A DNA stretch of 64,000 nt from Azolla caroliniana (GCA_043228905.1 JBHGNT010000016.1:5022001-5086000), one strand, 5' to 3'. Positions 41,789-53,166 are shown, numbered from the stretch's first letter. The notes: a model not told the origin generated them from the letters alone. Made by a program: numbers and translations.

Positions 41789-42577
41789 TTGACCATCACC
41801 CGACCAGATCTCAGTTACCCGGTTGGGGTGGTTAGTCAATTCATGGCGCAACCGACCGAGGAGCACCTTCAATGCGCACGACGCGTACTCCGGTACGTTA
41901 GTGGCACTAAGGACCGGGGGCTACTATATCGGACCGATACAACCGCGCAGTTGGTCGGTTACATCGATGCTGATTGGGCCGGAAACACCGCCGATCACAG
42001 ATCCACCTCTGGTTTCGTGTTCTCTCTTGGGAGTGCCGCGATCGTGTGGAGTAGCAAGAAGCAACCGACAGTTGTGTTGTCGAGCACCAAAGCCGAGTAT
42101 AGAGGAGCGGCTATCGCGACATGCGAATCCATATGGTTGAAGCGACTACTTAAGGATCTGAAGGTGGAGGTACCCGATCCAACGATAATCTACTGCGACA
42201 ACTTCAGCAGCATCCAACTCGCAAAGAACCCCGTTTTCCACGCCCGGACTAAGCACATTGAGGTGCACTACCATTTTGTCCGCGAGCGTGTACTCTCCGA
42301 TGAAGTCAAACTTCACTATGTTCCGACGGATCGACAGACCGCCGACATCTTCACCAAGCCTCTTGGTCTGGACAAGTTGTGGCAATTCTCGGGTGCGCTT
42401 GGGTTGCGTCACCTCGACATGCCGAACTTGAGGGGGAGAGACGTCCCGAATGACCACCGAAGGGGGAGAAAAGACCGCGACGCCGAGTTGGATGACGAAT
42501 TCGATTTCGGATCGGCTGAAGAAGCCGAGGGCGGATCTGTGGAAGAATCCGAAAGCGGACATAAGGGGAGCAACTAG
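41789..42577 (+). pseudogene. Copia-3 RNase H
   Basis: TITRPDLSYPVGVVSQFM, LVGYIDADWAGNTADHRSTSG (first D in YIDADW), VVLSSTKAEYRGAA (the usual STEAEY is STKAEY, so a catalytic E is lost), IYCDNFSSIQLAKNP and RTKHIEVHYHFV. It ends at TAG 42575-42577 inside the charged extension. Confidence 0.92.
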
Positions 42578-42952
42578 AAGAAAGAGCCAAAGCCAACCAA
42601 GCATGGGGGAGATGAAGCCATCAAGGATGAGAAGACCGGAAACGAGTTGGAGACAGCCAACTCGGACGAGAGCGAAAACCGATTGGAGGAAGCCGAGTCG
42701 GTTCGGGTGTTTGATTCGGATACGCTGAATCAACCGAGGGTCAAGCGGAAGAGAGGACACCAGAAGAGGCGCCAACACCGCAACAACAAGGAAGCTGAGA
42801 AGGGCCATGTGAGTAGACAAGCCGACCGAAAGGGTCAAGCCGCGTGGAATCAAACAGGTCGAGGAGCGTGAGCAAGGTGTGAAGCCAGAAGGAACCGGAG
42901 AGCAGATCCGGAAGAGCAAATGGAACCTCAAGTTGAGCTTGAGGGGGAGTGT
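42578..42952 (+). pseudogene. Copia-3 post-RNase H charged extension
   Basis: Continues in frame pieces (ETANSDESENRLEEAESV, FDSDTLNQPRVKRKRG), closely matching the Copia-2 tail. It reaches the LTR with VELEGEC and a stop inside TGTTGA. Confidence 0.8.
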
Positions 42953-43350
42953 TGAGATACAAGCTCAACATTGGCCGGATCGCTTGGAACCGATCGGTTA
43001 GGCCGGACCGATGCGTAAATCGGTACGCATAACATGGCCGAATTGGTGCGTCAACCGGAAGGTCGTTAGGAAGATATGCCTCGTAAGGAATAATTTTGGG
43101 AGTTAGCGTAGTAGGCTCATTTATGAGCGGTCAAGTACTGTCAGTACTTGTGTCAGCCCGATTGTTGGGGCTTGTATAAAAGGTGCTCACTGAGTACGGT
43201 GTATGTACAGAGTTAGTATTTCTTGAATTGAATTTCTTGTGTGTTCTCTCTCTGTCTCTCCCGCATACTGTGCATACTCAAGCTCTCCATTAAACCTGCG
43301 TATTTTCTATGTGTTTGGTTTTCTATTGCTTCCACACATAATCTTTTACA
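42950..43350 (+). repeat. Copia-3 3' LTR (401 bp)
   Basis: Preceded by the polypurine GAGGGGGAG. Shorter than the 5' LTR because of a deletion after GGCCGGATC. Palindrome at 43133-43149. Confidence 0.94.
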
Positions 43351-43387
43351 TGTTCCATAGTGCATTAGATCATGTTTTGAACAAGTT

Positions 43388-43459
43388 GGATATGTGGCGC
43401 AATGCTAGCGTGTCTGACTGCAGATCAGAAGGTTGCGTGTTCGATTCATGTCGAGTTCA
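43388..43459 (+). pseudogene. tRNA-like with GCA anticodon loop
   Basis: CTGCAGA loop (GCA, Cys type) in a perfect TCTGA/TCAGA stem; acceptor GGATATG against CGAGTTC mismatched; D loop changed. Confidence 0.72.
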
Positions 43460-43579
43460 TTTCAAGAAGGTCGACCAATATAACTTTCTTCTCCGTCGAT
43501 CTCCTTCAGCCATAACAAGATGTAGGATTCGTCGTGCAATAGCTAAGGCATGTTCGATAGTTCATATTTTGAACACGTA

Positions 43580-43624
43580 GGATACGTGGCGCAATGGTAG
43601 CATGTTCAATTCACGTTGGGTTCA
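43580..43624 (+). pseudogene. internally deleted tRNA-Trp relic
   Basis: 5' acceptor and D arm fused to the T arm (ATGTTCAATTCACGTTGGGTTCA); the anticodon arm is missing. Confidence 0.75.
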
Positions 43625-43753
43625 TTTCAGCAAGGTGGGCCAGAATGATAGAGTTATCGGTCAGCCTCCTTCGGCCAGAACAATGTGTAGGATTCCTTGT
43701 GCAATAGCTAAGGCGTGTTCGATAGTGCAACTAGTTTATTTTTTGAACAAGTA

Positions 43754-43825
43754 GGATCCGTGGTGCAATGTTAGCGCGTCTAACTCCAGATCAAAAAGTT
43801 GTGTGTTCGATTCAATTCGGGTTCA
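43754..43825 (+). pseudogene. tRNA-Trp-like, class A
   Basis: CCA in CTCCAGA; stem TCTAA/TCAAA; T arm GTGTG-TTCGATT-CAATT. Paralogue of 56505. Confidence 0.72.
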
Positions 43826-43938
43826 TTAGGAAGGTCGATGACAATGACGGTCTTATCAGTCCGCATCCTTGGGCCATCACAATATGTAGGATCCGTCGTG
43901 CAATAGCTAAGGTGTGTTCGATATATTTTGAACACATA

Positions 43939-44005
43939 GGATCCATGGTGGTAGCCCGTTTGACTCCAAATCAGAAGGTTAGATGTTCGATTCACGTCCG
44001 GTTCA
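43939..44005 (+). pseudogene. tRNA-Trp-like, D arm shortened
   Basis: GGATCCATGGTGGTAGCCCG shows a shortened D arm; CTCCAAA loop with CCA. Paralogue of 56688. Confidence 0.7.
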
Positions 44006-44125
44006 TTTCAGGAAGGTAGACCACAATGAGTTTCTTGTCAGTTGGCTTACTTGGGCCATAACAAGATGTAGGATTCATCGTACAATAGCTAAGGCATGTT
44101 CAATAGTTCATTTTTCGAACACGTA

Positions 44126-44197
44126 AGATCTATGGCACAATGGTAGCGCGTCTGAGTCCAGATCAAAACGTTGCCTGTTCGATTCACGTCGGGTTTA
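44126..44197 (+). pseudogene. tRNA-Trp-like
   Basis: AGATCTA acceptor, GTCCAGA loop with CCA, T arm GCCTG-TTCGATT-CACGT. Paralogue of 56875. Confidence 0.7.
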
Positions 44198-44269
44198 TTT
44201 TAGAAAGATTGACCAAAATGACGGTCTTATCCGTGGGCCATAACAATATGTAGGATTCTTCATTCACAT

Positions 44270-44997
44270 TGTCGCGTTGCTACGCGCGTGCGTGGAGAAG
44301 GGAGGGACCACGGGGGTCTTGAACTAAGGAGTAGAGGAGAACAAATCGGCCATGGAATGAAAGCTTTGCTCAAGAAGAAGAAGAATGAACAAAAGATTAG
44401 ATCGAACAAGAGGAAGATGGAGACAAGATGATCAACAAGATATATTAAAACGAAATGAACAATTACAAAATGGTGGCCGCGTAGGCCGCCCCAAATGACT
44501 ACTCGAAACCCTAACCAACGAAGATGAAGATAAAGATAAAGATAAAGAAACCCTAACCCTAACCCTAACGCTCGACCTATGTGGTATACCTCGCACACTC
44601 AAAATAGGCAACCCCCACAATGGTGCCTTCTCTCTCCTTTTATAGCACAAGGAGGGAAGACCGTTTACAAAAGTGAGACTAAACTATCCCCTTTCATTCA
44701 AAGGGGATATTTGCCTTGATTTGGGGGAGGGTGAGATTGATGGCCCCTTAACTCCCACCCCCTCACAAACAACTAGGTACCTATGTACCGCATAGTACCT
44801 CTCTCTCTCTCTCGCGTGGATGTGCGCACAAGACCACATCACCTTTATACCTTAGGGATCTTATGGGGGCATTCCTAGCACCATGCACTTTACCCTTATT
44901 ACTATTACAAATACATTATGTACGTGTGCAACGTTGCACATCGCTCTTTGGCTCTCGTTGCTCGGGTTTCCGCTTGTGGACGAAAATCTTCACGACA
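44270..44997 (-). repeat. LTR of the non-autonomous element (728 bp)
   Basis: Ends TG/CA on the minus strand. Contains three CCCTAA repeats at about 44550-44568 and a TATA-like TTTTATAGC region. Confidence 0.72.
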
Positions 44998-46552
44998 TCT
45001 GCCCCCACCTAACCGCACATCCACCGATATGTGCCAAAACATAGGGGAGAGAACACGAGATTTTTGGCCACGACGACCGACCGAGTCCTTAGCGTCCTCA
45101 TGGGCCCGCCCGGTTTTGTCTTCCACTTCGAGCAAGACCACCCCGTCCATACGAACCACCGCCGCCTTCCGTTCCACCATCCTCACCGAATGGTCTCGAA
45201 CCGTCGGCGCCATTCGATCTGCCACACTCAACGATGTTCGCCGAGTCGTTGCCTCCACCTGATCCGCCACGTCCACCGTGGGTCCTTGAACCACCGACTA
45301 CATCCGACCCGCCGTATCCGATGCCCGTGCTTTCCTCCCCGTTCGGTCCTCCCGAACGCCGTCGCCAACCCGGTTTCTCTTCCTTTGTCCGCCTCGTATA
45401 TCCTCTGGATGCGCTCCCGGTCGCATGCCGGATTCTGCCCTTTGTGTGCCGCACACCTCGGCGTGCCGACTCTCTCCGCTCCGCGCTTGCCTTCCGTAGG
45501 CTTTCCCCGCATGTGGATGCTCTCCTCCGAATGCGTGCTCATGCTTCGGTCCTTCGATGATCCCATCACGCGCTTTTCACTTTCCCCTTGTTCGTCGTGC
45601 TCTCTCACGGTAGAGCGTGCCATCACCCCGTCCTTCTTCGTGGCTCTCGTTACCGCTTCGCCTTGACCCACGCCCTCTTGGCCCGATTGGCCTCGCATGT
45701 CCTTTGGGACATCGCGTTTTCTCTTCCCGGTGCCTAGCCCTTCGTTCTCCACGCACCTCCTCCATTTTCCTAGATACGACTCTTTGCTCATGCCGATCGC
45801 GCTCGGCCCATGTCGTCGATCTTGGTGCTTCGCCGCGCCGTCCTTCGTCCCGCGCTTGCCTTTCGAAGGCTTGACCCGACCGTCATCGTCGGTCAATCGT
45901 TGTCGCCCATCCTCCGTATGCATGCTTGTCTCTTGGCCCTCCACCGGCCGTATTACATGCGTCTTGTGTCGCGCTTCCGCCGTAGACCCGACCTCCGCGT
46001 CGGTCTCCAACTCCTCGCCGCCACCCACCGTTTCTTCGTTCTCCCTTCGATCCGCGACCGCCGATGCCTCACGGGTAGGTGTGGAGGGTTCCTCCCACTC
46101 TCGGTCCACCACCGAGTCCTCGCCTCTCAAAGGCTCAATCGGTCCACCGTTTCCGGTCACTCATTGACACTCTCTCGGATGCATGCTCGTTCTTGGGCCC
46201 TTCACCGACCGTAATTCATGCTTCATGTTACGCCCTTCATCCGCCGCAGACCCGACCTCCGCGTCGGCCACTTCTTCTTTTGTCACCGCAACCCGCTTAG
46301 ACCCGGGCTCATCATCTTGGACCCGCTCGTCCATCATCTCATACTGGATACCCGCTCCGATAACTTTGTCCACTTCGGCCTCCGACTCCTCGCCGCCACC
46401 CGCCGTCTCTCCGGTCTCACGTTGATCTGCAACCGCTGAAGTCTCTAGAATGGGTGTGCAAGGTCCCTCTCCCTCTCGGTCTTCTAGCAAGCCGCGATCA
46501 CCGTGCCCACTAGGCCTCCTCAATACGCTCACCGGCTCTCGTCGCGTGTTGT
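44998..46552 (-). pseudogene. charged low-complexity frames in the non-autonomous element
   Basis: A minus-strand frame at 45228-46160 (310 residues) is very rich in E, R, K, G and D. A module (EASAVADRRENEETVGGGEE) recurs in divergent form upstream (ETSAVADQRETGETAGGGEE, about 46440). No gag knuckle, protease or RT is seen. It could be a gag-derived or purely structural internal sequence; no function is assigned. Confidence 0.4.
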
Positions 46553-46809
46553 GACCCTTAACTCCCACCTCCTCACAAACAACTAGGTACCTATGTACCG
46601 CATAGTACCTCTCTCTCTCTCGCGCGCGTGGATGTGGGCACAAGACCACATCACCTTTATACCTTAGGGATCTTATGGGGGCATTCCTAGCACCATGCAC
46701 TTTATCCTTATTACTATTACAAATACATTATGTACGTGTGCAACGTTGCACATCGCTCTTTGGCTCTCGTTGCTCAGGTTTCCGCTTGTGGACGAAAATC
46801 TTCACGACA
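46553..46809 (-). repeat. partial second LTR of the non-autonomous element
   Basis: Matches 44743-44997 with few changes, including CTAGGTACCTATGTACCGC and AAAATCTTCACGACA. Confidence 0.85.
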
Positions 46810-46941
46810 ATGTCGGGTTCATTTCAAGAAGGTCGACAACAATCACTTTCTTATCGGTCGGCCTCTTTGGGCCATAACAAGATGTAGGATTCAACGTGTA
46901 ATAGCTAAGGCATGTTCGATAGTTTATATTTCGAACATGTA

Positions 46942-47002
46942 GGATCCGTAGCGCGTCTAATTTCTAATTAGAAGGTTGCATGTTCGATTCAAGTGGGGTT
47001 CG
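46942..47002 (+). pseudogene. D-armless tRNA-like unit, class C
   Basis: 61 nt with stem TCTAA/TTAGA around loop TTTCTAA, T arm GCATG-TTCGATT-CAAGT, 3' GGGGTTCG. Confidence 0.75.
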
Positions 47003-47107
47003 TTTTAGGAAAGTCAACCATAATGACGGTCTTTTCCGTCGGCCTCCTTGGTCATGCAATAGCTAAGGCGTGTTCCATAGTGCATTAGATCATGTTTTGA
47101 ACACGTT

Positions 47108-47179
47108 GGATCCGTGGCGCAATGGTAGCGCGTCTGACTCCAGATCAGAAGGTTGCGTGTTCGATTCACGTCGGGTTCA
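47108..47179 (+). tRNA. tRNA-Trp (CCA), perfect consensus
   Basis: All 72 positions equal the consensus of the array, and agree with my memory of the conserved plant tRNA-Trp gene. Acceptor GGATCCG/CGGGTTC, D stem GCGC/GCGC, anticodon stem TCTGA/TCAGA with CTCCAGA, T stem GCGTG/CACGT with TTCGATT. Four Ts follow immediately, a minimal Pol III terminator. No intron. It is the strongest functional tRNA candidate in the window. It sits 106 bp before Copia-4. Confidence 0.96.
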
Positions 47180-47284
47180 TTTTAGGAAGGGCGGCCACAA
47201 TAACTTTCTTATCCGTCGGAGTCCTTGGGCCATAACAAGATGTAGGATTTGTTGTGCAATACGTAAGGCATGTTCGATAGTTAA

Positions 47285-47584
47285 TGTTGAGCGGCAAGCT
47301 CAATCGGATCAAGATCGGGGAGCTAGGGAGCCGGTTAGCCGGATCCACCAGTAACCGGAAGCCTAGTAGCAGCTAGACTACTAGGGAGTTAATTGTCTCA
47401 TAGTCAGTGCCAGACGCTTGAGTGAGCATTGAAGTACGCGGTACTTCTGTCAGTCCTCTCAGGACTTGTATAAATAGTGTTGTTGAGCACGTTTCATGTA
47501 CAGAGAACTATTATTGTTTTTTAATAGATTTGAACGTTTTGGTCTCTCTCTCTCTGTCCCGAGTACTCTCTGTATTCTGTGTAC

Positions 47585-47622
<38 letters not shown>

Positions 47623-47658
47623 TTCTACACAAGCAAGTTGTTGTCTTACGCTTCCACA
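47285..47658 (+). repeat. Copia-4 5' LTR (374 bp)
   Basis: Palindrome GAAGTACGCGGTACTTC at 47431-47447, TATA-like TATAAATAG at about 47470, and a CT microsatellite at 47587-47620. Confidence 0.93.
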
Positions 47659-47671
47659 TGGTATCAGAGTG
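47659..47671 (+). other. Copia-4 primer-binding site
   Basis: TGGTATCAGAGTG directly follows the LTR (initiator-Met type). Confidence 0.9.
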
Positions 47672-47758
47672 CGAGGGTTGAAGACCTCTGCAACTGACAT
47701 TTGCTTTCGCAAGACAAACCCTACAGGTTGTGAGAACAGAACAGTAGACACAAAAAAT

Positions 47759-48715
47759 ATGGACAAAGGTATGGCGAGTTCACTTCCTACAGTGAAGCTC
47801 GACCGGAGCAACTACGCATCTTGGTCATACAAAATGCACCAGTACCTACTGGGGCATGGGTATTGGAGTTTCGTGGAAGGAATGAATGAGGTAGCACCAG
47901 AGCGTGGACACAAGGACCTACCGGTATGGGAGCAAGGAGTGAGCCGAGTATTATATTGCCTCGTGTCCTGTGTGCATGACCAGATGCTCGGCTACATCAA
48001 GGATGCAAAGACACCGAAGGAGGCCTAGGAAAATCTGCGTAAGATTTTCGCCGCAAGTACCACAACCTGTAAGTTGCAGCTCCAGCAAGAGCTGAACAAC
48101 ATCCGACAAAGAGATATGTCGGTTACGGAGTACACCACCAAAATAAAGGAGATTTGCGACGCACTTGGGTCGATCAATGTGACGGTGGACGAAGAAGAAA
48201 TGGTACAAATCTGGCTTGATGGTCTAGTGCAAAGGTATGGGCCAATCCGGACAGCAATCTGCACCCGGGAGAAACCACCGACCTTCTTTGACTTGCAATC
48301 GATGTTGATGGTCGAAGAAAACCACGCGAGTGGGTCCAGGACCACTCAATCGGATAGCCGGATGTTGTACACGGAGACGGATAGGCCCCGTGGGCATAGG
48401 GGACGAGGTGGGTTAGCACGCACTGGAGGCGGCTGGCAAGAGCAGGAAAGAAGGCACAAAGAACGTGTCGACGGCAGTTCCGGGACTTCCACAAGCACAG
48501 GGAGTTGCGGCGGCGCCAGAGGCCGGCAAGACAAATCCACCACGGAATGCTAGTACTGTGGCAAAAAGGGCCACAGAGAAAGCGAGTGCTGGAAGAAGCG
48601 CGCCAATTCGGATAGATCTAGATTTGGCAAAACCGGTCGGGAGAACCGGCAAAGCTCACACTACGCACAAGGATCGAAAGGATCCGGAACCGGGAAGACC
48701 GGTAATGGGCTAGCC
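47759..48715 (+). pseudogene. Copia-4 gag
   Basis: MDKGMASSLPTVKLDRSNY, WSYKMHQYLLGHGYWSFVEG, TAG at 48026-48028 (where Copia-2 has Trp), QQELNNIRQRDMSVTEYTTK, TAG at 48551-48553 within the zinc knuckle (first CxxC: C-stop-YCGKKGHRESEC). One continuous frame otherwise. Confidence 0.92.
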
Positions 48716-50090
48716 TTGGTGATGAAGCACGAGGCAAATTCGATGAAGAAGACCACTTCCAAATCAGAGGAAGTATGGTATGTTGATTCCGGTGTGTCAA
48801 ATCACATGATGAGCCACAAAGAGTGGTTCTCCTTCCTGGAGAAACCGGAACAACCGGGAGTTGTCGAAACCGGAGACGACACTCCTCACCCAATCGTGCA
48901 TATAGGAGAAGTCCCTTTGACCCACGTCAGACAGAGGGGGGAAGCTGATGAATGTATTACACGTTCCGACTATCACGAAGAACCTGGTGTCGGTTGGACA
49001 GATTGTCGACCAGGGGATGCAGGTGCGGTTTACACACTGCGGGTGCTTCATCGAGGAAGAGGGCCAAATCATTGCGCAAGGGTGCAGAGACGAGGGGATG
49101 TTCATCCTCAACACCAATGACATCGACACCGCGTTGTTTTCCAAAGGACAGAAGATTGAATCGGATATTGATCTCTGGCACAAGCGGGTCGACCACGTCA
49201 AATACCGGCGGCTTCAAGACTTGCAAACGAAACAAGTTGTTTTTGGTTTGCTGAAGTTTAGTGGCCGGAAGGCCCATGTATTTGAAGCCTGCCACCTTGG
49301 GAAGCAACACCGGCTTCAATTCCCCACCAAACAAAACCGTAGTCGTAACAAGCTCGACCTTATTCATTTGGATGTATGGGGACCGGCACAGAACGTGAGT
49401 CTTGGCGGGAGTCGATATTTTGTCTCCTTCATCGACGACTACAACCGGCACACATGGATCTACCTCATTGAGCGGAAGAGCAAAGTCTTTGAGTGTGTCT
49501 GGAACCTGCAAAGCCTGGTTGAATGGGAAACGGAGAGGAAGATCAAGTGTCTACGGTCGGATGGCGGAAAAGAATATTTTTCTAGCCAATTCAATAGTTA
49601 TCTGCAGCAAATAGGAATTCGGCGAGAGTTCAGCTGCAGATACACACCAGAACATAATGTTGTAGCCGAGAGGAAGAACTAGTCGCTTATCGACGTGGCA
49701 AGGGCGATGCTGGAGGAGAAGAGCATGCCCAAATTCTACTGGGCGGAGGAGATCCGGACGGCCGTCTATATCCAAAACCGGATCGGTGATAAAGTGTCCA
49801 CGCATGAGCTGTATTTCGGGCGCAAGCCGAATTTGCGACACCTTCATATATTCGGCAGCATAGCATATGTGCATGTGTCGGATGAGAAGTGGAGGAAGTT
49901 GGATGCAAAGTCGGTTATTTGCATGAGCAAAAGGGGTATAAATGTTATAACCCCCGGACGAAGTAGGTTCGAGTTAGCTAGGATGTTGAGTTTGATGAGA
50001 CGGCATCATGGTATGCCTTACCGGCTCCGACTTCCGACCTCGACCCAATACTGGAGGATGAGGCTAGTGAGTCTGAACCGGTCCAGTTAG
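48716..50090 (+). pseudogene. Copia-4 protease and integrase
   Basis: Protease VWYVDSGVSNHMMSH (DSGVS for DSGAS). Frame change near 48945. Then DIDLWHKRVDHVKYRRLQ, CHLGKQHRLQFP, LIHLDVWGPAQNVSLGGSRYF, SDGGKEYFSSQF, and TAG at 49680-49682. ARAMLEEKSMPKFYWAEEI follows. The Asn-Gly before the catalytic E region is HNVVAERKN. Confidence 0.9.
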
Positions 50091-50168
50091 AAAACGAAGA
50101 CGTCGGCACTCTAGAAGAGAGTCCGATCTCATTTCGGTTAAGTGGACCGAATGAGCGGCTAAGTCGGG

Positions 50169-51175
50169 ATGACCAGTCGGATGAGGAACCGGCGAGTAGT
50201 GGAGACTCTGCCGTGCTCTCTCCACGCAAGGAACCGAGGAGACGGTTCATGTGCAAAAAGAAGGGGAAGAAGAAGATGCCAGAATACGAAACCGGCAACG
50301 CTGAGTCGGATTGGTGCGAATCCGACTCTGGAAAAGATGAAGGCGGATCTTCGGGAACGAAGTCTGACCTAGCCATGAAGGGCCCCAAACCGGGTAGTAC
50401 CAAGTTACGCCGGTCTTCCCGCTAGAAGAACCCCATGACGCAGTACGAGTACAATGAGTACATGGCGCATCACTATGCGTACATGACCAAGGTGGCGGAA
50501 GTGCGTGACCCAGAGAGCTACGCAAAAGCGGCAAATGACGCACATTGGCGTGCCGCTATGGAGGAAGAGATACGGGCACTTGATTCCAATGACACATGGA
50601 ACCTAGTTGACCCTCCCCGACGATGTAAACCGATCGGATGTAAGTGGGTGTACAAGATAAAGTACAATGTTGATGGTTCGGTTAACCGGTACAAGGCCCA
50701 GCTAGTGGCAAAGGGATACGCTCAAACCCACGGAATCGACTACGACGAGACCTTCGCCCCGATAGCGAAGATGATGACGGTTCGTGTGGTGCTAGCGGTT
50801 GTTGCGGCAAGGGGGTGGCATCTTCACCAAATGAACGTGAAGAATGCATTTCTTCAAGGCGATCTTGAAGAAGAGGTCTTTATGACCCAACCCCCCGGTT
50901 TTCAATCGGAGATGAAAAAGTTGGCGGTATGCCGGCTGAAGAAGTCACTTTATGGTTTGAAGCAAGCCCGCTGAGCTTGGAATGCAAAGATTACGCACCG
51001 GTTGCGTAAGATGGGGTTTGCGGCCTCCAAATCTGACTCTTCGTTGTTCATCCGGCAAGGTCCGGACGGTCCGGTTTGCATCTTGTTGTATGTTGATGAT
51101 CTAGTAATCAGCCAAGTCAAGTGCCAGCTGTCAGACGCATTTGAGATGAAGGACCTGGGGGACCTGAGGTGATCT
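50169..51175 (+). pseudogene. Copia-4 linker and reverse transcriptase
   Basis: Charged linker; [66 protein letters not shown] and [11 protein letters not shown], then TGA at 50972-50974. It continues SSLFIRQGPDGPVCILLYVDDLVIS. A deletion follows the YVDD box, before CQLSDAFEMKDLGDL. Confidence 0.9.
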
Positions 51176-51192
51176 GAACCCCCGATAGCATA

Positions 51193-52617
51193 TTGCTCTC
51201 ACAAAGACACTATGTCTTGAATATGTTGGACAAGTTCGGCATGACAGAATGCCGACCTGTCTCAACACCCCTGGACTGGAACCAGAAGCTCTATCCCAAC
51301 TCCGGACCGGCCTACGATGAGAAACGGTTCCGAAAAATTGTCGGAAACCTTATATATTTGACCATCACCCGACCCGACATCAGCTACCCGGTCGGTGTGA
51401 TGAGCCAATTCATGCAGAAGTCGGCCGTAGAGCATCTTCAATGCGTGCACCAAATACTTCGGTATATGAGTGGCACGAAGGACCGGGGACTGTTATACCG
51501 ACGAGGTATAACCGAAGAGCTAGTTGGTTACACGCATGCCGACTGGGCCGGCGATGCATTAGATCGCCGATCAACTTCCGGTTACATGTTTTCCCTAGGT
51601 AGTGCGGTTGTTGCATGGAGCAGCAAAAAGCAACCAACAGTGGCTCTATCGAGCACTGAGGCTAAGTATCGGGGCGCTACTGTCGCCACCTGTGAAGCCA
51701 TTTGGCTTCGGCGACTGCTGCAAGACCTACGGATCGAGGTACTGACCCCGATCCTGATCTACTACAACAATATGAGCAGCATGCAGCTTGCCAAGAACCT
51801 CGTGTTCCATGCTCGCACAAAGCACATAGAAGTGCATTATCACTTCGTGCGTGAGCGGGTCCTGAGCGGTGAAGTAGAACTTCGGTATGTTCATACAGAT
51901 CAGCAAGTTGCCAACATCTTCACCAAACCGCTCGGATTGGACAAGTTGCAACACTTCACCGAAATGCTTGGTGTTCAACATCTCGACGTGCCACACTTGA
52001 GGGGGAGAACGGGCAAAGGAAAAGAGACTGTCGATTGCGCCGGTAAGGGAAGAACTAACAAGGGGAGAGACAAGAAGAAGAAAGGAGCTGAGTCGGCAAA
52101 GGAAGTTGACACATTCGAAAAAGTCGGAACAAGCAGCAGCGGAGGCAGACTCAAGAAGGATAGAGCCGACCGGAAGAAGAAGGCCAAGACCCGGACATGG
52201 TCCGATGTGGTGAAGGGCCTAGAACCAGAACACGAATCGGGAGCGACCGATTCGGACAAGAGCTGGAATGAATCGGAGACAGCCGATTCGGTTCTATAGA
52301 AGGATTCGGAAGAACCGAATCAATTGAAGGCCAAGAGGATGAGAAGGCAGCGAAAGTCGACGCCAACACAAAGGAATCGGCGAATCGGCAAGAGCCGAAG
52401 TCATAGTAGCGAGGGAGCTGAATTGGGCTTGTTGAGCAAACAAGCCGACCGAGGAGGTCGAGGTGCGCAGGAACCGAAGGGTCGCGGCAAATGGGACCAG
52501 ACCAGATGAGGAGTGTGAGCGAGGTGGAGTGACACCAGAAGGAGCCAGGTGGAAAGACCCGCTACCATAGAGACTGACACTACGATCCGACCTCAAATTG
52601 AGCTTGATGAGGAGTGT
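51193..52617 (+). pseudogene. Copia-4 RNase H and charged extension
   Basis: SQRHYVLNMLDKFGM, YLTITRPDISYPVGVMSQFM, GYTHADWAGDALDRRSTSGY (D of YTDADW is H), VALSSTEAKYRGATVA (E lost), RTKHIEVHYHFV, ANIFTKPLGLD. A K/E-rich tail runs to a TAG at 52297-52299. Remnants of the tail can be followed to the LTR. Confidence 0.9.
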
Positions 52618-52965
52618 TGAGTGGCAAGCTCCACCGGATCCGGATCGTCTGAATAAGCCTGAGCCGGATCGGTGACCTGGTGAGCAAGTGAGTCGATGAG
52701 CTGGGGAACCGGTTAGCCAGATCCATCAGTAATCGGAAGCCTAGTAGCAGCTAGACTACTAGGGACTTAATAGTCTCGTAGTCAATACCAGACGCTCGAG
52801 TGAGCATTGAAGTACCCGGTACTTCAGTCAATCCTCTCAGGACTTGTATAAATAGTGTTGTTGAGCACGTTTCATGTGAAGAGAACCATTATTTTTTTGT
52901 AATAGATTTGAACGTTTTTCTCTCTCTCGTTCTCTCCCAAGTACTCTCTGTATTCTGTGTAATAC

Positions 52966-53011
<46 letters not shown>

Positions 53012-53074
53012 GCTACGCAGCCAAGCTGTTGTCTTACGCTTCCGCACATACGCTTCCGCACATACGCTTCCACA
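52615..53074 (+). repeat. Copia-4 3' LTR (460 bp)
   Basis: Longer than the 5' LTR: it has an extra segment after GGATCC and three tandem ACGCTTCCGCACAT-type units at the end. Palindrome GAAGTACCCGGTACTTC at 52809-52825. CT microsatellite at 52965-53009. Confidence 0.93.
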
Positions 53075-53094
53075 ATTAATATTTCGAACACGTA

Positions 53095-53166
53095 GGATCC
53101 GTGGTGCAATGGTAGTGCGTCTGACTCCATATCAGAACATTGCGTGTTCGATTCACATCGGGTTTA
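53095..53166 (+). pseudogene. tRNA-Trp-like, class B
   Basis: GGATCCG/CGGGTTT, D stem GTGC/GTGC, CTCCATA loop in a perfect stem. T stem GCGTG/CACAT has one mismatch, the pair against the C of GCGTG. One of the better class B copies. Confidence 0.72.

Larger units (their letters stand above)
37590..43350 (+). mobile_element. Copia-3: Ty1/copia LTR retrotransposon
   Basis: A 5761-bp element with target duplication TGTTC (37585-37589, 43351-43355). LTRs of 426 and 401 bp start TGTTGAGATACAAGC and end ATCTTTTACA. It is closely related to Copia-2 and Copia-4 in protein and in layout. The frame is broken by stops, frame changes and a 102-bp internal duplication. Confidence 0.95.
43351..44269 (+). 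repeat. tRNA-Trp array, block 4
   Basis: Copies start at 43388, 43580 (internally deleted), 43754, 43939 and 44126. The segment 43571-44269 is a diverged duplicate of about 56297-57018. Confidence 0.93.
44270..46809 (-). mobile_element. non-autonomous LTR element (LARD-like), 5'-deleted
   Basis: A complete LTR (44270-44997, minus strand start TGTCGTGAAG, end ACGCGACA), an internal region without polymerase motifs and a partial second LTR (46553-46809) matching the first 255 bases. The second LTR has lost the part that would adjoin the primer site. GGTGGGGGCAGA precedes the complete LTR on the minus strand, a fair polypurine tract. The internal region encodes only charged low-complexity frames. 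Confidence 0.72.
46810..47284 (+). repeat. tRNA-Trp array, block 5
   Basis: A class C unit (46942), the perfect class A tRNA (47108) and the spacer up to the Copia-4 insertion. Paralogous to 55146-55620 and to 63724-64000. Confidence 0.93.
47285..53074 (+). mobile_element. Copia-4: Ty1/copia LTR retrotransposon
   Basis: A 5790-bp element in an array spacer. Flanks GTTAA (47280-47284) and ATTAA (53075-53079) form a 5-bp target duplication with one mismatch. LTRs of 374 and 460 bp start TGTTGAG and end CTTCCACA. It belongs to the same family group as Copia-2 and Copia-3. The polyprotein is broken by stops, mostly TAG, and frame changes. Confidence 0.94.

Noticed and set aside
44550-44569. Telomeric repeat
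   Set aside because: Only three CCCTAA units, inside an LTR, and not the usual plant CCCTAAA form.
45031-46439. Long plus-strand frames rich in P, R and S
   Set aside because: They mirror the charged minus-strand frames of the LARD-like element; the GC-rich low-complexity DNA opens several frames at once.
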